DNA of 64,000 nt from Enterocloster aldenensis. Its GTDB lineage: Bacteria > Bacillota > Clostridia > Lachnospirales > Lachnospiraceae. This document shows, piece by piece, positions 15,788 through 24,833 of the stretch. The stretch spans positions 1-64,000 of the forward strand of contig NZ_QVEX01000003.1 of the NCBI RefSeq assembly GCF_003434055.1, read 5' to 3'. A program made the position numbers and the translations under genes. Below the pieces are notes generated by a model. The model was given only the letters and a program-made list of their open reading frames with translations, was not told the DNA's origin and ran no database searches. Position 1 is the first letter of the stretch, and the number at the start of each line of letters is the position of its first letter.

Positions 15788-17725
15788 ATGAAGCTGACAG
15801 AACTTAAATGTACTGCCTGCAACGGTAGCCTGAAACTGGATAGGGATAATCCCCATATAGCTGTCTGTGAGTATTGCAGGACACGGTATGTGCTGGAAGA
15901 TGAGGGGGAGGGGAATGTGCGTCTTGCCAGCGGCCCCGCAAGGATTGATTATATCCCCATCAACCCCAGTCCGGCTAAAAAGCCCATGGGTTGGGAACCC
16001 TGCGGATGGAAGCGCGCAGCGGCATTGATATCCGCTGCCCTCCTGCTTGTGGCAGTGATATCCGGAACGGCTGTAAAGAACCGGTGGGATGGGGACCATG
16101 CCGCGTCTTCGGTTAATCCACGGTCCGCCAGGATGCCTGGAGGCAGCGGGCAGGGGACTGTCCGGGAACCGGAGGCAGCAGGAAGGACGGAAGCCGGGAA
16201 AGAAGAGGAAAAGGCAGAGCTTTCAGGCATATTCGGGGATATGGCCTCCATGGCCTTCGGCAAGGCGGCAGACCTGGTAAGTGATGAGGAACTGGCGCGT
16301 TTTCAGTGGATTGAATATAGATATTCCATGGATTATGTACTGGTGGGGTATAGCTTTGACAATCCCATGGAAAAGCCGGACGCAGCCCTTACATGGCTGG
16401 AATTTGACCGTGACAGCGCCAAGATCAACAGTAAGGCTTTGTCCAGGTTTACCGGGCTTAAATCCCTGAGCGCGGCCGGTTATCTGTCCGCAGGGGATGT
16501 TAAGGGGCTGGACCTTGCCCGGCTCAGCTGTTACGGCAAATCCCCCGGGGAGGTGGCTGCTATATTTGAGGATCCGGGGCAGTTAAAGGAACTGCGCATC
16601 AGCGCGGGACTTGAAAGCCTGGATGGGCTGGGAGCGCTGAACGGTGTGGAAAAACTGACCCTTAAAGGTTCTGACCTGACGGATATCAAGGCCCTGGCCG
16701 GCATGAAGGGGGTGAAGTGGCTGACCCTTGAATACTGCAATGAATTAAAGGATTTTTCCGTGCTTTCCGTGATGGACTGGCTGGAAGGGCTGTCCATTGA
16801 ATCAGAGGGCATAAGGGATATCGGTTTTGTGCAGAACATGCCAAAGCTCACATCATTTTCACTGTCCAGGGCCAAAATCCTGAATCTTGACAGCCTGAAA
16901 GGCAATACAAGCCTAACCTCCCTTTCCATTACAAAGTGCGGTGAATTAAAGGACATGAGCGCGGTGTCCGGGCTTACCGGACTTAAGGAACTGTGCCTGG
17001 AGGTGCCTTACGGCTGTGCCCGGCCGGACCTTGCCGGTCTCACCGGCCTTCGCCGTCTTAAGGTAAATGGCATGGATACGGTTTCCTATCTGTCAGGGAT
17101 GGGCGGGATTGAGGAACTGGAACTGGAATGGGTGGAAATTGATTCCACGGCGCCCTTTGCAGGGCTTGCCAGTCTTAAGGAATTAACCTGCTCCCGTATC
17201 CCGGACCAGACAAAGTGGGATTTTGTGGTCAGGATCCCTTCCCTGGAAGTGCTGAACCTCAATGGCATAAAGACCTATGAGGATATATCGGCCCTGTTCG
17301 GCATGCCCGCCCTGAGGGAACTCTATCTGAACGGAGTGGAATGTGAACTGGATTTTTCAAAGATATCCCCCAATGAGCATCTTAAGATCCTTGGGATGGA
17401 CGGGGTGAAGCTGTATGAAAATGTGAAGATCAGCGGAGGAGGAGGAATTGTATACGTGGATTACGATAAGGTGGACCTGAATGATAATACAGGGTTCCTG
17501 ACCGCGTTCCCCGGGCTTACAAGGCTCAGCCTTGCAGACAACATGCTGACGGATATAAGCTTTGTATCCTCCCTTCCCAATCTGGAGTATCTTGACATCA
17601 AGGATAATTATGTGACTGACATCACGCCTTTAGAAGGACTGGGCAGGCTCAGTACCCTTAACTGTGCCGGCAATCCGGTGGGGAACCTCCGCGTTTTAAG
17701 CAGCGATGTGACAATCCTGCAGTGA
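15788..17725 (+). CDS. Zinc-ribbon, single-pass membrane, leucine-rich repeat protein
   Basis: A 645-residue protein of unknown role. The N-terminus has a zinc-ribbon with C8, C11, C27 and C30. One membrane helix lies at about 76-94. After a polar linker, residues ~200-640 form internalin-like leucine-rich repeats (repeated GLxxLxxLxxxxxxDIxxL units such as LTRLSLADNMLTDISFVSSL). The zinc ribbon would be cytoplasmic and the LRR domain extracellular if the helix is a signal anchor. LRR domains bind proteins, so a surface-recognition role is possible. The start has AGAGAGG upstream; an earlier in-frame ATG (15740) lies inside the promoter. Confidence 0.7.
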   Translation: MKLTELKCTACNGSLKLDRDNPHIAVCEYCRTRYVLEDEGEGNVRLASGPARIDYIPINPSPAKKPMGWEPCGWKRAAALISAALLLVAVISGTAVKNRWDGDHAASSVNPRSARMPGGSGQGTVREPEAAGRTEAGKEEEKAELSGIFGDMASMAFGKAADLVSDEELARFQWIEYRYSMDYVLVGYSFDNPMEKPDAALTWLEFDRDSAKINSKALSRFTGLKSLSAAGYLSAGDVKGLDLARLSCYGKSPGEVAAIFEDPGQLKELRISAGLESLDGLGALNGVEKLTLKGSDLTDIKALAGMKGVKWLTLEYCNELKDFSVLSVMDWLEGLSIESEGIRDIGFVQNMPKLTSFSLSRAKILNLDSLKGNTSLTSLSITKCGELKDMSAVSGLTGLKELCLEVPYGCARPDLAGLTGLRRLKVNGMDTVSYLSGMGGIEELELEWVEIDSTAPFAGLASLKELTCSRIPDQTKWDFVVRIPSLEVLNLNGIKTYEDISALFGMPALRELYLNGVECELDFSKISPNEHLKILGMDGVKLYENVKISGGGGIVYVDYDKVDLNDNTGFLTAFPGLTRLSLADNMLTDISFVSSLPNLEYLDIKDNYVTDITPLEGLGRLSTLNCAGNPVGNLRVLSSDVTILQ

Positions 17726-17748
17726 GTAAGTGTACCCTAAATAATACA

Positions 17749-17777
17749 GTGACATTTGGGGTAAAATGTAGTATACT
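17749..17777 (+). promoter_or_regulatory. Promoter of the flavodiiron protein gene
   Basis: GTGACA (17749-17754) and TATACT (17772-17777) are separated by 17 bp, about 50 bp upstream of the start codon. Confidence 0.6.
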
Positions 17778-17827
17778 TCTAAACGAAATGAAACATTGAC
17801 CATCATTTAACGAAAGGATGACTGAAT

Positions 17828-19036
17828 ATGTACTGTGTAAAGCGCATTAAAGACGACCTGTTCTGGGTTGGCGGGACAGACCGCAGGCTGGCATTATTTG
17901 AAAACGCCTTCCCTATTCCCCGGGGCATTTCCTACAATGCCTACCTGCTTGCAGATGAGAAGACCGTGTTGTTTGATACCGTGGACCGTGCCATTACGGA
18001 ACAGTTTTTTGAAAACATAGAGGCAATATTAAAGGGACGTTCCCTGGATTACGTGGTGGTGAACCACATGGAGCCGGACCACTGCGCCACCCTGGGGGAG
18101 ATTGTACGCAGATATCCTGAGGTAAAGGTGGTCTGCAACTCCAAGACCGTGCCCATCATCAAGCAGTTCTATAACTTTGATATTGACTCCAGGGCCGTGA
18201 TCGTGAAGGAGAATGATACATTCTGTACCGGCAGGCATACATTTACCTTTATCATGGCTCCCATGGTACACTGGCCGGAAGTCATGGTCACATATGATAC
18301 CACGGACAAGACCTTGTTTTCAGCAGATGCATTCGGCACGTTCGGCGCCATGAACGGCAACCTGTTCGCGGATGAGGTTAATTTTGAACGTGACTGGCTG
18401 GATGACGCCAGAAGATATTATACCAATATCGTCGGCAAGTACGGTCCTTCCGTACAGACCCTGCTTAAGAAGGCATCTGCCCTTGAAATCCTTACCCTCT
18501 GCCCGCTCCACGGTCCTGTGTGGAGAAAGGACATTGGATGGTATGTGAACAAGTACCTGACCTGGAGCAGCTATGAGCCGGAAGAAAAGGCTGTCATGAT
18601 TGCCTATGGTTCCATATACGGCAACACGGAGAACGCGGCCAACATACTGGCCGGGATGCTGGCCGACAGGGGCGTAAGGAATATTGCCATGTATGATGTC
18701 TCCTCCACCCACCCGTCCACCATGATATCCGAGGCATTCCGGTGCAGCCATCTGGTGATTGCATCCGTTACCTATAACGGAGGGATTTTCAGCAACATGG
18801 AACATTTCCTCATGGACCTTAAGGCCCATAACCTGCAGAACAGGACTGTTGCAATCATGGAGAACGGTTCATGGGGCGTGCTGTCAGGAAAGCAGATGCG
18901 GGAAATCATCGGTTCCATGAAGAACATGACGGTCCTGGATGAGACGGTGACTGTAAAGTCCGCGCTGAAGGAAGACCAGCTGGTCATTCTGGAGGGCATG
19001 GCAGACGCCATTGTCAGGACCATGGATCAGCAGTAA
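17828..19036 (+). CDS. FprA-type flavodiiron protein (oxygen/NO reductase)
   Basis: A 402-residue flavodiiron protein. The N-terminal metallo-beta-lactamase-like domain carries the diiron ligand motif H80-x-E82-x-D84-H85. The C-terminal flavodoxin domain begins near residue 255 with the FMN-binding loop YGSIYGNTENAA. These cytoplasmic enzymes reduce O2 to water, or NO to N2O, and protect strict anaerobes. The length fits two-domain FDPs without rubredoxin extension. It is followed 37 bp on by a small cupin gene and may be co-transcribed with it. Which oxidant is physiological cannot be told from sequence. Confidence 0.92.
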   Translation: MYCVKRIKDDLFWVGGTDRRLALFENAFPIPRGISYNAYLLADEKTVLFDTVDRAITEQFFENIEAILKGRSLDYVVVNHMEPDHCATLGEIVRRYPEVKVVCNSKTVPIIKQFYNFDIDSRAVIVKENDTFCTGRHTFTFIMAPMVHWPEVMVTYDTTDKTLFSADAFGTFGAMNGNLFADEVNFERDWLDDARRYYTNIVGKYGPSVQTLLKKASALEILTLCPLHGPVWRKDIGWYVNKYLTWSSYEPEEKAVMIAYGSIYGNTENAANILAGMLADRGVRNIAMYDVSSTHPSTMISEAFRCSHLVIASVTYNGGIFSNMEHFLMDLKAHNLQNRTVAIMENGSWGVLSGKQMREIIGSMKNMTVLDETVTVKSALKEDQLVILEGMADAIVRTMDQQ

Positions 19037-19073
19037 TACAATAAGGACACGCTCTAGGGAGAGGAGACGGGCC

Positions 19074-19433
19074 ATGATCAGGAGAAAAGAAGAAACGGAA
19101 GTAAAAGTCATGCACGAAGTGCAGAAGGGGAACGGGGATGTGGTTTTCCATACGTTCATGACAAAAGATGAGGCTTACGGCGCGGGGCGGACCTTTGCCA
19201 GGGTGGAATTCCTCCCGGGCACATCCATAGGGGTGCATGAACACCATGGGGAGTTTGAAGGCTATTATGTGCTGAAGGGGCAGGCCCTTGTGACCGACAA
19301 TGGGACTGAGTCCATACTAAATCCGGGGGATTACCATATGTGTAAGGACGGGGACAGCCATGGCATTGCATGTTATGGTGAGGAACCCATGGAAATCATT
19401 GCACTGATCATCAGCGTCCCGGGACAGTCTTAG
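19074..19433 (+). CDS. Small cupin-domain protein
   Basis: A 119-residue single-domain cupin. Metal-binding cupin motif 1 is seen in GVHEHHGEFEGYYVLKG and motif 2 in NPGDYHMCKDGDSHGI. I chose the ATG at 19074, 7 bases after AGGAG; an in-frame extension from 19011 overlaps the preceding gene and lacks a site. It sits just downstream of the flavodiiron gene and ahead of a terminator. The ligand and reaction are unknown; proteins of this size are often metal-dependent isomerases, dioxygenases or sugar-binding proteins. Confidence 0.8.
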   Translation: MIRRKEETEVKVMHEVQKGNGDVVFHTFMTKDEAYGAGRTFARVEFLPGTSIGVHEHHGEFEGYYVLKGQALVTDNGTESILNPGDYHMCKDGDSHGIACYGEEPMEIIALIISVPGQS

Positions 19434-19464
19434 GGACCCGGAACTTAACAGATGACAGAAGGAA

Positions 19465-19507
19465 AAGAACCAACGGCAGGCCAATTGCATCCGCTGGTTC
19501 TTTTTTT
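19465..19507 (+). terminator. Intrinsic terminator after the cupin gene
   Basis: AAGAACCAACGG (19465-19476) pairs with CCGCTGGTTCTT (19491-19502) with one mismatch, followed by an uninterrupted T-run to 19507. Confidence 0.9.
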
Positions 19508-19600
19508 CATCAAGGACTTCATTGCAGTACATTAAAAATATGAATTGTAATGAATATCTGGTTGTGTTTTTTTAGATAACGTAGTAAAATGATTAGGAAA

Positions 19601-19948
19601 TTACAGGAAATCGGACGGCTGGCCGCGCAGGAGTTCCGTAATATACCGGACGGCAGGAAGGATGGCCCTGGCCTCGCTTTCGCTGCAGTTATGCAGTTCC
19701 CAGAAAAGCTGCTGCTTGGCATCGCCTATGGCATCGGAACCAGGATAGAATATCCTGTCTGCCGGAATCCTGAGCGTGGTAATCAAAGGATAGAGAACCT
19801 CGAATTTGGGATTCCCGCGGAAGTTTTCAATATTAATAATGGTACGGACATCAATTCCCAGTTTTTCAGCCAGTGACGCCTGGGACAGCCCCTGCTCTTC
19901 GCGGGCTTTGCGGATGACCGTACCTAATGTTTTAACGTAATCATGCAT
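19601..19948 (-). CDS. XRE-family helix-turn-helix regulator
   Basis: A 115-residue protein with a Cro/C1-type helix-turn-helix at about residues 7-62 (LGTVIRKAREEQGLSQASLAEKLGIDV). The ~50-residue C-terminal region contains ELHNCSESEARAILPAVRYITELL and may serve for dimerisation. The ribosome binding site is GAGGTG, 7 bases before ATG. The gene is divergent from the GGDEF gene, and a 12-bp palindrome lies between its start and that gene. It is probably an autoregulatory repressor; targets are unknown. Confidence 0.82.
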   Translation of the reverse strand: MHDYVKTLGTVIRKAREEQGLSQASLAEKLGIDVRTIINIENFRGNPKFEVLYPLITTLRIPADRIFYPGSDAIGDAKQQLFWELHNCSESEARAILPAVRYITELLRGQPSDFL

Positions 19949-19966
19949 TGTGATTCACCTCAATAC

Positions 19967-19978
19967 TAGTGTACACTA
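19967..19978. promoter_or_regulatory. 12-bp perfect palindrome, candidate XRE operator
   Basis: TAGTGTACACTA is a perfect inverted repeat 19 bp upstream of the XRE gene start, in the divergent intergenic region shared with the diguanylate cyclase gene. XRE regulators commonly bind such short palindromes near their own promoter. No second copy was noticed. Confidence 0.4.
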
Positions 19979-20080
19979 CAGTTTACATATTATGAATTAC
20001 TATGCGATACATATATTTTATGAACTTAAATACACTGATATACGGCATGAAACAGATAAAGGAAAGAGGGATGCAGGTTT

Positions 20081-21478
20081 ATGGATGGGAATTCAGATAA
20101 TGGAAAATCTGACGGCCGCATTGTTATGGATGCAAAGCGGGAGAAAGAATGCGCGGCCTTCCTTTCCGGGATTTTTGATGAACTTATGGAATTCAGCATT
20201 GGGACAGGACAATGCAGGGGGATTTTTTATACGGAAGGGGGATGCCGCCTTTCGGTGAACCAATCCATTGAGGATTTCAGTACGTTTGCCCGGGAGAACA
20301 TACACCCTGAGGAATACAGGGATTTTCTTGGGATATTTAACAGGGAACATATGAGGAGGGTCATGGAAGAGGGAAAACCCATGCGCCATGAATTCCGGTG
20401 CCGGGACATGGATAGGAATTATATATGGATCAGGACGCTCCTGATACCGGAACCAGGCAGGGATGATACCGTGTTATGTTATGTGTCCGGGCTGGGGGAT
20501 GGGAATGGGGAAAACTATCTGTTAAGGCAGATTGTGGACCGGTATGTGTACAGGAACTGCGATTACCTCATATGTCTGGATGCGGATAAGGACTCATATA
20601 CCATGTTTAAGAGGAACGAAGGCTCGGCGCTGCTTCCGCGGGAATCCTCGGGCAGCTACAGCCAGATGGTCCATACCTGTGTCATGAGTTATGTGGTGCC
20701 TGAGGACAGGGAAATGGTTGCCAGGGAGATGGAAATAAAGCATGTCCTTTCCGTCCTTGACAAAGAAGGCGAACACGTCTTGACATATGGCGTAAAGGAT
20801 CCGGAAAAAGGGTACCTGCGCAAGCGGTTCCAGTATGTGTATTATGACAGGCCTGGCAGGATCGTGTTCCTTTTGCGAAACGACATTACGGAGGAATACC
20901 AGGAACAGTGCAGACAGAAAGAGCGGTTAAGGGATGCGTTAAAGAATGCCAGGGTGGATTCCCTTACCGGGCTTTACAACCGGCAGGCCATATCCAGGGA
21001 AATCAGCCGTTTCCTGGAATCCCCCACCTGTACGCGGGCAGTCCTGCTGTTTATGGATCTGGATGATTTCAAACGCATTAATGACACCATGGGACACAGA
21101 AGCGGGGACTATGCCCTGCGCTGCGTGGCCGACCTGTTCCGCCATACCCTGCGCGCCACGGATATGGTGGGCAGGATTGGCGGGGATGAGTTCGTCGCGC
21201 TCCTCACCGGGATTTCCGCAAAAGAAGGAGGCGTGGAATGCGCAAAACGGCTCTGTGAGGCGGTGGGCAGCATGGAAGACCCCAATCTTGGAGGACTAAG
21301 GCTTTCATGCAGCATAGGCGGCGCCATATGCCCTAAGGATGGAACGGATTACGACACCCTGTTCGTAAAGGCGGATACGGCTGCATATGAGGCAAAACGG
21401 TTGGGCAAGAACCGGTACGTGTTCTACACCCCGGGTCTGGAACTGAAGAACGGTTACTGTACCAGTTCAATGTCATAG
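20081..21478 (+). CDS. Diguanylate cyclase with PAS-like sensor region
   Basis: A 465-residue cytoplasmic protein. Residues ~30-150 look PAS-like (NIHPEEYRDFL and the RCRDMDRNYIWIRTLL strand pattern). A second sensor-like segment covers ~150-275. The C-terminal GGDEF domain (285-455) has an intact GGDEF active-site loop at 367-371. An RxxD product-inhibition site (R358-x-x-D361) sits exactly five residues before it, so the enzyme should make c-di-GMP and be feedback inhibited. No membrane helix is present. The gene converges with asnB and the two coding regions overlap by 25 bp. Confidence 0.87.
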   Translation: MDGNSDNGKSDGRIVMDAKREKECAAFLSGIFDELMEFSIGTGQCRGIFYTEGGCRLSVNQSIEDFSTFARENIHPEEYRDFLGIFNREHMRRVMEEGKPMRHEFRCRDMDRNYIWIRTLLIPEPGRDDTVLCYVSGLGDGNGENYLLRQIVDRYVYRNCDYLICLDADKDSYTMFKRNEGSALLPRESSGSYSQMVHTCVMSYVVPEDREMVAREMEIKHVLSVLDKEGEHVLTYGVKDPEKGYLRKRFQYVYYDRPGRIVFLLRNDITEEYQEQCRQKERLRDALKNARVDSLTGLYNRQAISREISRFLESPTCTRAVLLFMDLDDFKRINDTMGHRSGDYALRCVADLFRHTLRATDMVGRIGGDEFVALLTGISAKEGGVECAKRLCEAVGSMEDPNLGGLRLSCSIGGAICPKDGTDYDTLFVKADTAAYEAKRLGKNRYVFYTPGLELKNGYCTSSMS

Positions 21479-23307
21479 GCTTTCATCCAATAGTTGATTT
21501 GCAGGACATAGGCCATCATCTGGGGGCCGGCCATCAATTGGCCATACCATGGCTTTCCATAATCACCCGGGCTTGACAGGAACCGTTCCAGTTTCTTTCT
21601 GTCCAGGAACTGCATCACAGGCGCATGGCTGTCGCACATCATTTCGCGGACACGGCCAGCCAGCAGCTTTTCATAAGAAGTATCATAGGTTTTGGGATAA
21701 GGGGACTTGCGCCTGAAGAGGATATCTTCGGGCAGGAGTCCTTTTGCTGACTGGCGGAGCAGGTTCTTGACCACGCCGTCCCTGGTCTTCATATCCCAGG
21801 GCACGTTCCAGACATATTCCATGATCCTGTGGTCCGCAAAGGGGACCCTGGCTTCCAGGCCGGAGTACATGCTGGCGCGGTCCATGCGGTTTAACAAGGT
21901 CTGCATGAACCAGCGCAGGTTCAGCCAGGCGATTTCCCGGCGCCTTGCCTCCACCGGCGTATCCTCAGGCAGTCTTGGGGTTTCGGCCACCGAGCGCTCA
22001 TAGGTATTCCTTACATAGCCGTCCATGTCCAGGTATTCTATGAAGCTGTCATCAAGCAGCACCTTCCTGGCCTCCAGGTCCATGGTCCATGGAAATGTGT
22101 GCGCTTCAAAACATTCCTTTTTGTGGAACCAGGGATAACCGCCAAAAATCTCATCCGCGCACTCGCCGGTAAGGGCCACCTTGTTGTGTTCCTTTACCAT
22201 GGAGCAGAACTGGAGCATGGAGGAGTCAATGTCCCCCATGGCCGGCATGTCATGGGCCAGCACGGAATCATACAGACGGTCTGCCTGGGTGAGATTGTCA
22301 CATTCCAGATAGTGGTGGTCCGAATCCAGGAACCGCACCATACGGTCCACGAAGGGACGGTCCTGGGAGGGCTGGAAGGAGTTGGCCTTAAAGAATTTGT
22401 CATTGTCCACAAAGTCAAAGGAAAATGTGGTGAGACGTTTCCCCTGCTTCCTTAATTCGGAGGCGCAGATGGCTGATACCAGGCTGGAATCCACGCCGCC
22501 GGACAGGAAGGTGCAGATGGGCACATCGGAGACCATCTGCCTGCGCACGGCGTCCTGGACCAGGAAGGATGTCTTTTCAATGGTTTCCTCATAGCTGTCC
22601 TCATGGGGTCGGCTTTCCAGTTTCCAGTAACTTTTAAGCCTTAAGCCTTCTGCCGAACAGATAAGGAAGTGTCCCGGCAGCAGTTCTTCCATATCCTTAA
22701 ACACACCGCAGCCATAGGTCCTGGCAGGGCCTATGGAGAAAATCTCATTAAGCCCTTTTTTATCCAGGGCCGGACGTACCCCGGGGTAAGCAAGGATTCC
22801 CTTGGGTTCGGAGGAAAAGATGATTTCATCTCCCCTGACCATATAGAACAGGGGTTTGACGCCTGCCCTGTCACGGAACAGGCACAGACGGTTTTTGGCA
22901 GTGTCCAGGATGGCAATGGCAAAAATGCCGTTGAGACGTTTTACAAAGTCAGGTCCGAATTCCATATAACCTGCCAGTATGACTTCGGTGTCGCTGGAGG
23001 TCTGGAACACAAGGCCGCGCCCCAGCAGCTCCTGGCGCAGTTCGCAGGTATTGTACAGTTCGCCGTTGTAGACAATGGCAAAGGTCTGTCCGGAACCGGA
23101 TTTTACCATGGGCTGGTGTCCGCCGGCCAGGTCGATGATGGACAGGCGGGCGTGGGAGAGCCCGCCGTGTTCGCTTAAAAACAGGCCGGCGTCATCCGGC
23201 CCCCTGTGTTTCTGGCACTGCGCCATGGATTTAAGGATTTCCCCGCAGTGTTCTTTTTCTTTCAGGTAATGGTCATGAGGGTTATAGAAACCGGCAATTC
23301 CGCACAT
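21454..23307 (-). CDS. asnB: Asparagine synthase (glutamine-hydrolysing)
   Basis: A 617-residue two-domain enzyme that forms asparagine from aspartate, ATP and glutamine-derived ammonia. The N-terminal Ntn glutaminase has the catalytic Cys2 (MCGIAGF) and RLSIIDLAGGHQPM. The C-terminal synthetase has the PP-loop SGGVDSS at 269-275. The ribosome binding site is AGGAGG, 8 bases before ATG. It lies 36 bp downstream of a transporter gene on the same strand, probably as an operon. Its last 25 bases overlap the end of the convergent diguanylate cyclase gene. Confidence 0.93.
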   Translation of the reverse strand: MCGIAGFYNPHDHYLKEKEHCGEILKSMAQCQKHRGPDDAGLFLSEHGGLSHARLSIIDLAGGHQPMVKSGSGQTFAIVYNGELYNTCELRQELLGRGLVFQTSSDTEVILAGYMEFGPDFVKRLNGIFAIAILDTAKNRLCLFRDRAGVKPLFYMVRGDEIIFSSEPKGILAYPGVRPALDKKGLNEIFSIGPARTYGCGVFKDMEELLPGHFLICSAEGLRLKSYWKLESRPHEDSYEETIEKTSFLVQDAVRRQMVSDVPICTFLSGGVDSSLVSAICASELRKQGKRLTTFSFDFVDNDKFFKANSFQPSQDRPFVDRMVRFLDSDHHYLECDNLTQADRLYDSVLAHDMPAMGDIDSSMLQFCSMVKEHNKVALTGECADEIFGGYPWFHKKECFEAHTFPWTMDLEARKVLLDDSFIEYLDMDGYVRNTYERSVAETPRLPEDTPVEARRREIAWLNLRWFMQTLLNRMDRASMYSGLEARVPFADHRIMEYVWNVPWDMKTRDGVVKNLLRQSAKGLLPEDILFRRKSPYPKTYDTSYEKLLAGRVREMMCDSHAPVMQFLDRKKLERFLSSPGDYGKPWYGQLMAGPQMMAYVLQINYWMKAYDIELVQ

Positions 23308-23343
23308 AGTTATTTCCTCCTGTCATGGATTGATGATAAGGCC

Positions 23344-24717
23344 CTAAATCAGGAAACAGGCCGCGATATAGGTACAGACAAATCCCAGGCATACAGGAAC
23401 CAGGTTTTTCCTGGCCAGTTCCACCGGGCTTACATTACAGATGGCTGCAACCGGGATAAGGCCCCAGGGCACAATGGTCCCGCCGCCCACGAAGATGGCC
23501 GCGATCTGGCCAAGGGCAGCCATCACAGGCACGGAGGCGCCGGTGGCAAAGCCAAAGGTACGGGCCAGGGAGCCGGTCAGGGGAAGGCCTGAGAACCCGG
23601 AACCGTCAAGCCCGGTCAGGCTGCCCACCACCATCTGGATAAAGGCCGCCATATATTTGTTCAGAGGCGCGTTCTGGGCCAGCCACATGGCCCAGTCATT
23701 CATGATCCCGTGGGAAAAGCCTGTTCCCATGATGGAGGTGATTCCCTCGCCGCCTAAAAAGAAGAAGGCGCCGATGATGATGACCGGGGCAAATATCTTA
23801 ATGGCAAAAAGGAAGCCGTCCGTCACATATCCGGTTACCTTTTCAAGGGAATCCTTCCCAAAGCCAAGGAAGGCGCCAAGGCACATGAGGATAAGGGCTG
23901 TTCCTGACACCATGCTGGTGGCATCCCCGCCCTTCAGGTCAAATACCAGCATCAGGACAATCACGCCCACGAATGCAGCCGGGGTGAGGATGGCCATGAG
24001 CAGGGCCATCTTCCCGCCCTTGGGGGTATCCAGGTCCCCGGTCTGGATGGTCAGGCGCAGTCCGCGCCCTTCCATTTCCTCCCGGTTTAACAGGTATGCG
24101 CTGCACACCGTGACAATGCCCATGACCCAGAATACGGGCCAGGCCTGGTGGAGGATTCCGGTGGTGGTGATGCCTGCTGCGCCGGCGGAAACAGCGGGCG
24201 CGCCCTGGATGACAAAGTCATAGCTCAGGGCAAATCCATGGCCGAACAGGTTCATGGCCATGGCTGCGGCCAGGGGATTGAGCCCTGCCTTAACGGCAAA
24301 AGGAAGCATGATGGCGCCAACCAGCGCAACCGAGGGGCTGGGCCATAAAAAGAGGGAAAACAAAAACATGGTAAGTCCCAGTATCCACCAGGTAATGGAA
24401 GGCGTCTTCATGATTTTTGACATGGGGACCATCATAAGGTAATCGCTGCCCAGGTCCTTCAGGCATTTGGAAAGGGCTGTTACCATTGCTATGGTGGCCA
24501 ATACCTCCATGAATTCCTTTCCCGCGTAGAGGATGGCGTTAAATACGGTCATGATGGCGCCTGTAAAGGATTTTAAGCCAATGAGGCCCAGGATGAAAAG
24601 GAAGGCAATGCAGACAGCCGGCGTGTCCCGTCTCATGACCATGACAGCCAGGATGACGATGACGCCGATGAGATAAGCATAGTGCAGGGGAGTCAGCACT
24701 ATGGTGGATTCAATCAT
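23344..24717 (-). CDS. Multi-spanning transporter of the ion-transporter superfamily type, substrate unknown
   Basis: A protein of about 457 residues with roughly 11-12 hydrophobic helices and re-entrant-looking Gly-rich loops (SLTGLDGSGFSGLPLTGSLA, FVGGGTIVPWGLIP). The pattern resembles members of the NhaC/DcuC/GntP/citrate transporter assemblage. The ATG at 24717 is preceded at 8 bases by CAGGAG; a GTG nine bases earlier overlaps that site. It is the first gene of an apparent operon with asnB, which makes an amino-acid or dicarboxylate substrate conceivable, but nothing in the sequence fixes this. Confidence 0.65.
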   Translation of the reverse strand: MIESTIVLTPLHYAYLIGVIVILAVMVMRRDTPAVCIAFLFILGLIGLKSFTGAIMTVFNAILYAGKEFMEVLATIAMVTALSKCLKDLGSDYLMMVPMSKIMKTPSITWWILGLTMFLFSLFLWPSPSVALVGAIMLPFAVKAGLNPLAAAMAMNLFGHGFALSYDFVIQGAPAVSAGAAGITTTGILHQAWPVFWVMGIVTVCSAYLLNREEMEGRGLRLTIQTGDLDTPKGGKMALLMAILTPAAFVGVIVLMLVFDLKGGDATSMVSGTALILMCLGAFLGFGKDSLEKVTGYVTDGFLFAIKIFAPVIIIGAFFFLGGEGITSIMGTGFSHGIMNDWAMWLAQNAPLNKYMAAFIQMVVGSLTGLDGSGFSGLPLTGSLARTFGFATGASVPVMAALGQIAAIFVGGGTIVPWGLIPVAAICNVSPVELARKNLVPVCLGFVCTYIAACFLI

Positions 24718-24798
24718 AACAGTCACTCCTGTATCTAAGAATATAATCTATAGTATGAGAAAATCCGTGCCCCGGTGAAATAATCCTGTTTTTGGGGG

Positions 24799-24827
24799 TT
24801 GATTTTATGGTCCGGGGCTGGTATGCT
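24799..24827 (+). promoter_or_regulatory. Candidate promoter for the mgtE leader transcript
   Basis: TTGATT (24799-24804) and TATGCT (24822-24827) are spaced by exactly 17 bp. Transcription would begin near 24834, giving an untranslated leader of about 300 bases before mgtE. Confidence 0.55.
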
Positions 24828-24833
24828 TAATAA

